Shown here: positions 6,661 to 13,953 of the stretch, in pieces
Position numbering within the stretch: position 1 is the first letter of the stretch
Layout: each line of letters starts with the position of its first letter
From: Endobugula sp047636495
Lineage (GTDB): Bacteria; Pseudomonadota; Gammaproteobacteria; Pseudomonadales; Cellvibrionaceae
Direction: 5' to 3'
Assembly (NCBI GenBank): GCA_047636495.1
Contig: JBLILH010000023.1
Coordinates: forward strand, 1 to 48,966
Length of the DNA: 48,966 bases
Program-made: the position numbers and the translations under genes
Notes under the pieces: model-generated
The model's input: only the letters and a program-made list of their open reading frames with translations
Database searches by the model: none
Told to the model about the DNA's origin: nothing

Positions 6661-6787
6661 AATTCGTAAATTACCCTCTATCCCTCGCCACGTCAAGCTT
6701 TGCCCCCTTTTGCATCAAATCCACTCTAGGATTTTTCGCGCCCCATTCCTCTTATCACCGAAAATGTCAATTCATCTAAGTCATTGG

Positions 6788-6815
6788 ATTTTATGTGAAA
6801 AATTAGAATTTTCAA
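6788..6815 (-). promoter_or_regulatory. Candidate cassette promoter Pc
   Basis: On the minus strand TTGAAA (6810-6815) and TAAAAT (6788-6793) are 16 bases apart, each five of six to the sigma-70 consensus. It points from the integrase start towards the first cassette, which is where Pc lies in chromosomal integrons. A second TTGACA at 6765-6770 has no good -10. Confidence 0.5.
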
Positions 6816-6854
6816 AAAAGCACAAAAATAAGCGGAACCAAATGACTATTCTTT

Positions 6855-6888
6855 TTGCATTCTCGACCAATACTGTGTATTAACACAG
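6855..6888 (+). promoter_or_regulatory. intI promoter with overlapping LexA box
   Basis: TTGCAT (6855-6860) and TATTAA (6878-6883) are 17 bases apart. Over the -10 lies CTGTGTATTAACACAG (6873-6888), a perfect CTGT-N8-ACAG LexA operator. Known: many integron integrase promoters are repressed by LexA and induced in the SOS response. The ATG of the integrase remnant is 26 bases downstream. Confidence 0.8.
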
Positions 6889-6914
6889 CGTTAATAAAAG
6901 CAAGGAGCATTTTT

Positions 6915-7043
6915 ATGGATGACATCCCCCGAAATTTACCGGACAAACCTAGCCGCTTTATGGATCAGCCTAGGGTATTTATAAAGTTTTTTGTTGGTGG
7001 GTGTCCTCAGTGTTTTCTAGCGCACCAAAGGGTTGAGAGTTAG
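6915..7043 (+). pseudogene. intI: Integron integrase remnant (N-terminal stub)
   Basis: AAGGAG at 6902-6907 precedes an ATG at 6915. The first 24 residues (DDIPRNLPDKP, then SRFMDQPRVFIK) match the start of IntI-type tyrosine recombinases, which typically have P-S-R-F-x-D-x-x-R near the N-terminus. The frame then becomes unrelated (FFVGGCPQCF) and stops at 7043, giving 42 residues instead of about 320. In the next frame LVGVLSVF followed by TAG resembles the integrase C-terminal end (GVxSPxD), suggesting an internal deletion of about 280 codons with junction near 6985; this last point is tentative. The catalytic R-H-R-Y residues and the IntI-specific insert are absent. Direction, position and the LexA-controlled promoter all fit intI. 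Confidence 0.75.
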
Positions 7044-7217
7044 CAGTGATGATAAGCGAATCACTTGCTGACAATACGGCTAATTACTGTTATTTACTAG
7101 CTTGCCTTGCACGCTCAACTCGCCGCTATCGGGACCGCAGTGACTCCCACAAACAAAACCCCAACAACAATGTCAGGGTTTTATTTATCTATACCACTGT
7201 TACTCACTACCCAAGCA
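7044..7217. other. Spacer between intI remnant and P450 gene
   Basis: No gene seen. It holds a weak minus-strand terminator for the P450 operon and possibly residual integrase 3' DNA. Confidence 0.5.
7155..7182 (-). terminator. Probable terminator of the RoxA-like/P450 operon
   Basis: A 7-bp stem AAAACCC (7155-7161) / GGGTTTT (7176-7182), with GTTTTG read out on the minus strand about 35 bases after the P450 stop. The stem is short, so this is moderate. Confidence 0.45.
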
Positions 7218-8549
7218 CTACTTCCAAGACAACTCATACTTTTCTGGAAACGGCCCATCTTCATAATCCATTGCTGATACGGCTTGAATATCGTCTCGAA
7301 GCATGATTTGGCGCACCATTTCTGGGATCATCGCCATGCCGACGTATTTGCCTAGGCAATCGTGCGAGGCGAAGCCGTAGTTAAAGTTGTGATACCAGTT
7401 ACGATCTGGATTAAAGTCGTCTGGGTTTTCGTTGGCATAGGTATCAAACATCGCAGATTGCGTGAGGGTTAATACGTTGGTGCCTTTAGGGATTGTTGTT
7501 TCTCTATCGGTGCCTTTTGCGATGGTGTAGTCCTCACCCGCTTGGCGGAACATGTATGGGCTGATAGGCACAAAACGGAGCGCCTCCCATACTAGCGCAT
7601 CGATATCGGCGGTATCTTCTTTCGCGGATGCCGCTTTGACTTGCGCGAGCAACTCGGGGCGATCAAGAAAGTATCCAATCACTTGGGTTACAGCTTGCGA
7701 GGTAGTTTCTACCGAGCCAATTAATAAACCACCGGCATTGGTACCAATGCGCGTCAGTGGAAAGTTAACTTGCTCCGCAAAGCTGGTGCGCAACATACGT
7801 TTGACGATATCGTCTTTAAGCACAATAGGTTCTTTTTTAACGATAGCGCGCAATACGTTAAGCACTTTCAAGCCAGTACCCAAGAGTCGATCTTTAATTT
7901 TGACGGTAAGAATTTTTCGTACCATGAGCACGGTGATGTAATCGACCAATTCGACCGAACACTTACCGTGCTCACTAATAATATGATCAAACAGCTCTTT
8001 TGAGTTTAAATCAAAAGGCTGGTTATGGAAGGTATTGTATTGATTCCAAAAAGACCATTTAAGCAGCTTCTTAGGGTCGATGCCGTCAAGGCCAAAATAC
8101 TCTTGCACCATAATCGCTGGCACCATGCGGCTATAGTTATCAACAATATCGAGCTTGCCATTAGCGTCGTCTAATATTTTCTTGGCCGAATTTTTAATAC
8201 CTTCTCGGACGCGGGGAAGATCATCACGGTTTAACATGCCCTGCATGATTGACTTTTCACGGTAATGCAGTGGATCGTCGTCATGTGCCATGAGATAACC
8301 TACATCGGTCTCTGTAACACCCATTTTAGGTTTATACAGATCGACGGTGAAGATTTTCGGCATTTGCAGGCAATCACGTACATCGCTGAATAATGCCAGT
8401 AAGGTGCATTCAGGCGTGACTAACACGGGCCTTTCTGCACGCAATTGCTTAAAGAATGGTAATGGTTCGGTCTTCATCCATTTTTGCACCAGCGGATACT
8501 TATCTGCTTCGGCAGCTGCGTCGTATTCTTTTAGATAATCTTTTGTCAT
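7218..8549 (-). CDS. Cytochrome P450
   Basis: A 443-residue soluble bacterial P450. The heme-ligand segment NYGFASHDCLGKYVG contains the thiolate Cys; it departs slightly from FGxGxHxC (Tyr for Phe and Ala for the second Gly). The K-helix ExxR is EALR, and the I-helix reads GGLLIGSVETTSQ with the acid-Thr pair used for oxygen activation. No reductase or ferredoxin gene lies nearby. The gene follows the di-heme cytochrome c gene by 17 bases, so the two are co-transcribed. The P450 would be cytoplasmic and the cytochrome periplasmic, so direct electron transfer is unlikely; a shared substrate pathway (for example a hydrophobic or terpenoid compound) is an inference. Substrate unknown. Confidence 0.9.
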   Translation of the reverse strand: MTKDYLKEYDAAAEADKYPLVQKWMKTEPLPFFKQLRAERPVLVTPECTLLALFSDVRDCLQMPKIFTVDLYKPKMGVTETDVGYLMAHDDDPLHYREKSIMQGMLNRDDLPRVREGIKNSAKKILDDANGKLDIVDNYSRMVPAIMVQEYFGLDGIDPKKLLKWSFWNQYNTFHNQPFDLNSKELFDHIISEHGKCSVELVDYITVLMVRKILTVKIKDRLLGTGLKVLNVLRAIVKKEPIVLKDDIVKRMLRTSFAEQVNFPLTRIGTNAGGLLIGSVETTSQAVTQVIGYFLDRPELLAQVKAASAKEDTADIDALVWEALRFVPISPYMFRQAGEDYTIAKGTDRETTIPKGTNVLTLTQSAMFDTYANENPDDFNPDRNWYHNFNYGFASHDCLGKYVGMAMIPEMVRQIMLRDDIQAVSAMDYEDGPFPEKYELSWK

Positions 8550-8566
8550 TATTATATCTCTTTAGG

Positions 8567-10657
8567 TTACAACGTTTTAATGTATTCAATTAAGTCCCAG
8601 CGCTGCGCTTCGCTCAATGCAGGTGATTCCTTGTTGCCCACTTTCTGTTTGCGACCTCCATATTCGTGACCGGTATTCTTATCACCGTCACGGAAGGTGG
8701 TGAATTTAAAGCCGTCGTAGCCCTCTGAGCGAAAACCTACTTTCACCGGATCAAACTCACGACTACCCACCATAAACTCACTAGGGCGACGTTCTTCTGG
8801 CAGCAAAAGATCATATAAGGTAGGCACAGACCCATTATGGAGATAGGGCGCTGTTGCCCAAATGCCGTTTAATGAACGCGCTTTATAAGCCAATAACGAG
8901 TTGTATGGCTGCGATGTGGTGTCTGCATTGTAGTTACCACTTTTCACCGTATTGGCAATGCTATTATCAAAGAACGATGCGCCAATATCATAAATTCGAT
9001 CTGCCCAACGACGCACAAACATCTTGTCTGAGTCAGGCGTCGCAATAACACCTTTAGTAGCAGAGGTGAGTATTTGAATCACCGGAGCATTTTCTTCAAT
9101 CACCACATCACCGACATCGGTTGACTGCACGGTGTGTTTCAGGTTACCTGACTTGCCACTAGACGCTACGCCATTAACTGCCGTTGCTTTATCGGTACCG
9201 ATGGAATCGATATCTGACATCTTGGCAATGACTAAGCGATTCCAATTATTACGGTCAATCACTTCGTGACATGACTGACAATTCTTCGCATAAATCACTT
9301 GCCCACGCTCAGCTTTAGCGGTGTCGATTTTACCTAAAACATCTTCCGGCCATACAGGCGACTTCAAGCTTTTAAGATGCGATTCTAGACGACGTAAGTT
9401 CGTTAAGTCGATAGAGGATTTAAAATCGACCTGTTGGCTTAGGTTATCTTGGCCGGTCAGTTTGGCTGACAAACTAAAGCCATCGGCTTCGTGAGACGTC
9501 CAATCTAAAATACCGAAGACACCTATCACTTCGCCGGCATTACGGCCTAAAGGACCCACACCGGAGTTATTCGCCACGCCATTCCACTGCACATAATCGG
9601 ACTGCGCGATATCCCATAAAAATGGGTAGCTAGTGGGCGCATTAGCTTCGTTAAACACTTGGTTACGCACACGTAATAAATCACGTTGGTTTAATCCTGG
9701 GTAGCCATCCTCTTTTGATGCTAAACGTTCAATCACTAAACCAAATTGTTTATCGACAATAATGTTTTCGCCAATACCTTCGAGAACTTTATCAATTTGC
9801 TCATTAGTGAGGATGCGATTACCGGTTGGGGATATCGCCAGCTTCATTGCAGTAGCGAGCTGCGGCTTGTTAATCATGTGTTGTAATACGCGATTATAAA
9901 TACGCCCAAAAGCATCTAGACGCGCATAACCGTAATCTATATGGCTATGGTTAACGGTGTTGTATAGACGGATAGTTCTTGTCCATTCCGCAAGACTTTC
10001 TACCACTTGTTTTTCTTTTGAGAAGTCGTTATCTAACTCGATCACCGCGTTAACGAAACGCAGTTTTTTCTCGTCATTGGCTAGTGTGGCTTGCATTGAT
10101 TTTTCAAGACCGGTTAAAAAACCGACCATATCAGCCATTGCTGGAGCACCGTCAATACGAACCGCTTTACCTTGATAATTTACTTGACCAGTATGACACG
10201 CAGCGCAGGTATAGCCCATATAGTCTTTGCCTTCGTAAGTTTCTTTTACAAAACCAACGGGGAAACCATCCGGGTTAAAAAAGGTCGGCTTTTGTGGAAG
10301 ATAGCGATAGCGATCAATATTTTTATTATCGCGATAGAGTTCTTCTGAGTTTTCTTGCTCTAAGGCAACAAAGAAGTCATACGGCAATAATGCTGAACCT
10401 TGTGTGGTGTTGTAATACCACAAACTATCATTTGCGGACCAACCCTGATCAAGATAGGTTGGCGTAGAATAACTTTCCCCAAACGCACCGTTATCGATAG
10501 GTACTGCGCCACGATCTGGATCATCATCCCAGCCTTGATAAACCTTGCCCGCAATAAAGGTCACAACCATTAATAAAACGATAACAAGGAGTAATAATTT
10601 GATATTTTTTAATACATAGAAAATAGCAGCGAAAAGACGCTGGAATAGAGTAGTCAT
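8567..10657 (-). CDS. RoxA-like di-heme c-type cytochrome, membrane-anchored
   Basis: A 696-residue protein. One N-terminal membrane segment (residues about 17-37, LLLLVIVLLMVVTFIAG) has no clear cleavage site. Two covalent heme sites follow: CAACH near residue 154 and CQSCH near residue 465. The C-terminal segment LNGIWATAPYLHNGSVPTLY is the signature shared by di-heme cytochrome c peroxidases and RoxA-type rubber/terpenoid oxygenases. Length and layout fit RoxA-like proteins better than the shorter CcpA peroxidases (about 330 residues). Role inferred: periplasmic oxidation of a hydrophobic substrate or peroxide. It is the first gene of the operon with the P450. AGAAGGAC precedes the start, and upstream is a run of A-rich octamer repeats. 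Confidence 0.8.
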   Translation of the reverse strand: MTTLFQRLFAAIFYVLKNIKLLLLVIVLLMVVTFIAGKVYQGWDDDPDRGAVPIDNGAFGESYSTPTYLDQGWSANDSLWYYNTTQGSALLPYDFFVALEQENSEELYRDNKNIDRYRYLPQKPTFFNPDGFPVGFVKETYEGKDYMGYTCAACHTGQVNYQGKAVRIDGAPAMADMVGFLTGLEKSMQATLANDEKKLRFVNAVIELDNDFSKEKQVVESLAEWTRTIRLYNTVNHSHIDYGYARLDAFGRIYNRVLQHMINKPQLATAMKLAISPTGNRILTNEQIDKVLEGIGENIIVDKQFGLVIERLASKEDGYPGLNQRDLLRVRNQVFNEANAPTSYPFLWDIAQSDYVQWNGVANNSGVGPLGRNAGEVIGVFGILDWTSHEADGFSLSAKLTGQDNLSQQVDFKSSIDLTNLRRLESHLKSLKSPVWPEDVLGKIDTAKAERGQVIYAKNCQSCHEVIDRNNWNRLVIAKMSDIDSIGTDKATAVNGVASSGKSGNLKHTVQSTDVGDVVIEENAPVIQILTSATKGVIATPDSDKMFVRRWADRIYDIGASFFDNSIANTVKSGNYNADTTSQPYNSLLAYKARSLNGIWATAPYLHNGSVPTLYDLLLPEERRPSEFMVGSREFDPVKVGFRSEGYDGFKFTTFRDGDKNTGHEYGGRKQKVGNKESPALSEAQRWDLIEYIKTL

Positions 10658-10677
10658 GGCAATGTCCTTCTGACAAT

Positions 10678-10708
10678 TTTTTTAGTTTTTTAGTTTTTTA
10701 GTTTTTTA
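10678..10708. repeat. Octamer repeats (TTTTTTAG) in the RoxA-like leader
   Basis: About four tandem units of TTTTTTAG, 20-50 bases upstream of the cytochrome start. They sit where changes in copy number could alter promoter or ribosome-site spacing. Confidence 0.85.
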
Positions 10709-10822
10709 TTATCGGTTTTACAACTGCGGCGAGTCTACCAAGCGGCAAGAAGAAGCACAATAGAATACTCTATGCGGGGGCATGAAGCCTACATATGATC
10801 CAATTAATCACGTATAAAATAT
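10709..10822. other. Intergenic DNA upstream of the RoxA-like operon
   Basis: With the flanking repeats this is part of the 374-base gap between pnp and the cytochrome gene. It should hold the cytochrome promoter. I see no strong -35/-10 pair and no gene. Confidence 0.4.
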
Positions 10823-10897
10823 GCATGAAAAATAGGCACAAAAAATAGGCATGAAAAATAGGCACAAAAAATAGGCATGAAAAATAGGCACAAAAAA
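10823..10897. repeat. Three 26-bp tandem repeats
   Basis: The units at 10823-10848, 10849-10874 and 10875-10897 are essentially identical (GCATGAAAAATAGGCACAAA, then AAATAG). Each unit is itself made of two similar halves (GCATGAAAAATAG and GCACAAAAAATAG). The last unit runs into the pnp terminator stem. Confidence 0.95.
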
Positions 10898-10920
10898 GCC
10901 GAGAATAATCTCGGCTTTTT
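10893..10920 (-). terminator. Rho-independent terminator of pnp
   Basis: A perfect 12-bp stem AAAAAGCCGAGA / TCTCGGCTTTTT with loop ATAA, 112 bases after the pnp stop, ending in T on both strands. Confidence 0.9.
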
Positions 10921-11031
10921 ATTTTTCACTTAGTTCATTTTTCTGGCACCTAACGCCGCATTCCTGCGCATTGCAACACTAATAATACGGCATAAGATGA
11001 CAGTCCGACGACAATCATCGGGGTAAAATGA

Positions 11032-13269
11032 TTATGCTTTTTCTGGAGCGTTGTCTTCAGATGACGTCAAGTCAATGGTTGCATTAGGTGTTAAATCACC
11101 CGTTGCATTTCCAGTCGACTCTTGCGCCGGTGCAGCTTCTACTGCAGCAGGCTGATCTTCTGTGGTCGCTGCTTCGGCGTTAGCATTTAATTCTGCAGTC
11201 GCTTCTTTAATTGACAATTTAATACGTCCACGCTGATCAACGTCTAAGCATTTCACTTTAATGGTTTGACCTTCTTTCAGGTAATCCGATACTGCATTAA
11301 CGCGCTCTTCTGCGATTTGCGAAATATGTACCAAACCATCTTTACCCGGCAAGAAGGTAACAAACGCACCGAAGTCAACGATACGTGCAACCACGCCTTC
11401 GTAAATTGCGCCAATTTCTGCTTCTGCAGTAATTTCGGCAATTTTGTTCATTGCGGCCTGAAGTGCGTCGTTATCTGCTGCGTATACTTTAACAAGACCC
11501 GTATCATCAATATCAACTGATGCGCCAGTTTCTTCAGTAATAGAACGGATAGTAGCGCCGCCTTTACCAATGATGTCGCGGATTTTATCAGGATCAACTT
11601 TGATGGTTTCAAAACGCGGTGCATTCTCAGACACTTCGCTACGTGACTCGGCAAGGACCTTGTTCATCTCTGCAAGAATATGTAAACGTGCCTGCAATGC
11701 TTGCCCTAGCGCGATTTCCATAATTTCTTCGGTGATACCTTCAATTTTGATATCCATTTGTAACGCGGTAATACCTGCAGCAGTACCGGCTACTTTAAAG
11801 TCCATGTCGCCTAGGTGATCTTCGTCACCTAAGATATCGGTTAATACGGCGAAACCGCTTTCTTCTTTAACCAGACCCATTGCAATACCGGCAACAGGTG
11901 CTTTAAGAGGAACACCCGCATCCATCATCGCCAAGCTTGCGCCGCAGACAGAAGCCATTGAACTTGAACCGTTAGATTCAGTAATTTCGCTCACGATACG
12001 AATGGTGTAAGGGAAGTCTTCTTGGTTTGGCAATACTGCAGCAACACCACGGCGCGCTAAACGGCCGTGACCGATTTCACGACGACTAGTTGAACCCATA
12101 CGACCACACTCACCGACTGAGTAAGAAGGGAAGTTATAGTGCAACATGAATGGGTCGCGACGCTCGCCTTCTAGCGCATCAATGATTTGTGAATCACGTG
12201 CGTTACCTAGGGTAGCAACAACAATTGCTTGGGTTTCGCCACGCGTAAAGAGTGAAGAACCGTGTGCTTTGTTTAATACGCCTACTTCAACGTCGATACC
12301 CCGAACGGTGGTAGTGTCACGGCCATCAATACGTGGCTCACCCGCAACAACGCTAGTCCGTACTGTTTGTTTTTCTAGTTTGCTGAATGCAGATTTAACG
12401 GCATCGGCTGTCACGTCTTCGCTCACTAATGCGGCAACTGCATCGTCACGCAAGGTGGTTAATTTACCGTAACGTTCCATTTTGTCGGTAGTGCGGTAAG
12501 CGTCTGCAATACCGGCGCCGAACTGTTCTGTCACAGCCGCCTTAAGTGCTGCATTTTCTTCAGCCGGCTGCCAATCCCAACGAGGCTTACCCGCATCTTT
12601 CACTAAATCAGCAACGGCTTGAACCACTGCTTGGCATTCTTGATGCGCGAATAAAACCGCACCTAGCATAATGTCTTCTGGTAATTCACTGGCTTCTGAC
12701 TCAACCATTAATACCGCGTCTTTAGTACCAGCAACCACCATGTCTAGCTCAGATTCTGCGAGTGCGCTATAACTTGGGTTTAGGATATAACCTGTTTCTT
12801 GTGTATAACCCACACGTGCGCCACCAATAGGACCGTTAAACGGAATACCTGAAATAGATAATGCGGCTGATGTACCGATCATTGCTGCGATATCTGGATC
12901 AACATCGTTTTCAGCTGACACAACCATACACACCACTTGCACTTCATTCATGAAGCCATTTGGAAATAATGGACGAATAGGACGATCGATTAAACGAGAA
13001 GTCAGTGTTTCTTTCTCGCTTGGACGTGCTTCACGTTTGAAAAAGCCACCTGGAATTTTACCGGCTGCGTAAGCTTTTTCTACATAGTGTACTGATAGCG
13101 GGAAGAAACCTTTACCTTCTACTGCTTGTTTTGCACCGACCACGGTACATAATACTTGGGTCTTACCGATGCTCACTAATACCGCACCGGTAGCTTGGCG
13201 TGCAACACGACCGGTTTCTAGCGTGACGGTATCATTACCGAACTGAAATGTTTTAGTTACTGGATTCAC
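11032..13269 (-). CDS. pnp: Polyribonucleotide nucleotidyltransferase (PNPase)
   Basis: A 745-residue phosphorolytic 3'-5' exoribonuclease and degradosome component. Two RNase PH domains (about residues 1-230 and 315-545) flank a helical linker. They are followed by a KH domain (VDPDKIRDIIGKGGATIRSI) and an S1 domain (GAIYEGVVARIVDFGAFVTF). The phosphate-site region SNGSSSMASVCG is present. The C-terminus is about 50 residues longer than usual, an acidic Ala/Glu/Asn-rich tail after S1 that may serve protein contacts. The start is GTG at 13269 with AAAGGAT upstream. The leader contains a long stem typical of RNase III-dependent autoregulation. It lies downstream of rpsO, as in most gammaproteobacteria. 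Confidence 0.97.
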   Translation of the reverse strand: MNPVTKTFQFGNDTVTLETGRVARQATGAVLVSIGKTQVLCTVVGAKQAVEGKGFFPLSVHYVEKAYAAGKIPGGFFKREARPSEKETLTSRLIDRPIRPLFPNGFMNEVQVVCMVVSAENDVDPDIAAMIGTSAALSISGIPFNGPIGGARVGYTQETGYILNPSYSALAESELDMVVAGTKDAVLMVESEASELPEDIMLGAVLFAHQECQAVVQAVADLVKDAGKPRWDWQPAEENAALKAAVTEQFGAGIADAYRTTDKMERYGKLTTLRDDAVAALVSEDVTADAVKSAFSKLEKQTVRTSVVAGEPRIDGRDTTTVRGIDVEVGVLNKAHGSSLFTRGETQAIVVATLGNARDSQIIDALEGERRDPFMLHYNFPSYSVGECGRMGSTSRREIGHGRLARRGVAAVLPNQEDFPYTIRIVSEITESNGSSSMASVCGASLAMMDAGVPLKAPVAGIAMGLVKEESGFAVLTDILGDEDHLGDMDFKVAGTAAGITALQMDIKIEGITEEIMEIALGQALQARLHILAEMNKVLAESRSEVSENAPRFETIKVDPDKIRDIIGKGGATIRSITEETGASVDIDDTGLVKVYAADNDALQAAMNKIAEITAEAEIGAIYEGVVARIVDFGAFVTFLPGKDGLVHISQIAEERVNAVSDYLKEGQTIKVKCLDVDQRGRIKLSIKEATAELNANAEAATTEDQPAAVEAAPAQESTGNATGDLTPNATIDLTSSEDNAPEKA

Positions 13270-13342
13270 AAATTTATCCTTTCTATTTTCTATTAATTGT
13301 CAATATTGATGATGTGTTTAGCCGTTATCTGTTGAATGACAA

Positions 13343-13403
13343 GGATTTAATGAATGCCATGGGTCAAGGCTTACACCCTCACCCCATTGCATTCATTAAA
13401 TCC
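13343..13403 (-). promoter_or_regulatory. pnp leader hairpin (candidate RNase III/PNPase autoregulation site)
   Basis: The arms 13343-13363 and 13383-13403 pair over 21 bases with one mismatch (GGATTTAATGAATGC / GCATTCATTAAATCC at the base). The stem lies 75-135 bases before the pnp start. In E. coli a long stem in the pnp leader is cut by RNase III and then degraded by PNPase. The sequence here is unrelated but position and shape fit. Confidence 0.65.
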
Positions 13404-13448
13404 CTACATCACATACAAAGAACAATAAAACACCTGAAGCGACAAAAC

Positions 13449-13476
13449 AAAAGTGCCCGCAATAGCGGGCACTTTT
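13449..13476 (-). terminator. Terminator after rpsO
   Basis: A perfect 12-bp stem AAAAGTGCCCGC / GCGGGCACTTTT with loop AATA, 10 bases after the rpsO stop. It probably gives partial termination before pnp, as in E. coli. Confidence 0.9.
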
Positions 13477-13485
13477 AGCTTTTAC

Positions 13486-13755
13486 TTAGCGACGCAGACC
13501 TAATTTCTTAATTAAACCAGCATAACGCTCAACATTTTTGCGTTTCAAATAATCCAACAACTTACGACGTTGGTTTACCATACGAATAAGACCACGACGT
13601 GAATGGTGATCTTGTTTGTGATCAGCGAAATGTCCTTGTAACTTGTTAATGTTGGCAGTCAATAAGGCAACTTGCACCTCTGGAGAACCGGTATCAGCGG
13701 CTTCAATTTGATTGTCTTTAACAATTACTGCTTTTTCTTCTGCACTGAGTGCCAT
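13486..13755 (-). CDS. rpsO: Ribosomal protein S15
   Basis: 89 residues, the exact usual length. Family motifs: DTGSPEVQVALLTANINKL, then HFADHKQDHHSRRGLIRMVNQRR, then LLDYLKRKNVERY. S15 binds the three-way junction of 16S rRNA helices 20-22 and nucleates the small-subunit platform. It lies between truB and pnp, the conserved order. The start ATG at 13755 has a GAGGATAT ribosome site. A 19-bp palindrome lies 33 bases upstream. Confidence 0.98.
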   Translation of the reverse strand: MALSAEEKAVIVKDNQIEAADTGSPEVQVALLTANINKLQGHFADHKQDHHSRRGLIRMVNQRRKLLDYLKRKNVERYAGLIKKLGLRR

Positions 13756-13787
13756 GATAATATCCTCTTTCGTTTAATATGCAGAGA

Positions 13788-13844
13788 GGATAAGTGGGGT
13801 CAGATCCCACTTTTATTCAAAGTCTGATCTGACCCCACTTATCC
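13788..13844. repeat. Perfect 19-bp inverted repeat (REP-like) upstream of rpsO
   Basis: GGATAAGTGGGGTCAGATC (13788-13806) is repeated exactly inverted at 13826-13844, with a 19-base loop. The core GTGGGGTCAGA...TCTGACCCCAC is, from memory, a common REP/MITE core near RAYT transposases in many proteobacteria. It sits in the truB-rpsO gap and may affect processing or termination there. Confidence 0.85.
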
Positions 13845-13953
13845 GTCCCTATTTATTGGCCTACCCGTGCATATTTACAGATAGGTCAAATTCTCTAAAA
13901 GGCCTTTGCAACAAAGTCATTTCACTTTAATACAAAGATCTCTTTATATTCTG

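Noticed and set aside
10823..10897. The 26-bp repeats as a CRISPR array
   Set aside because: The units are directly adjacent with no spacers, and there are no cas genes.
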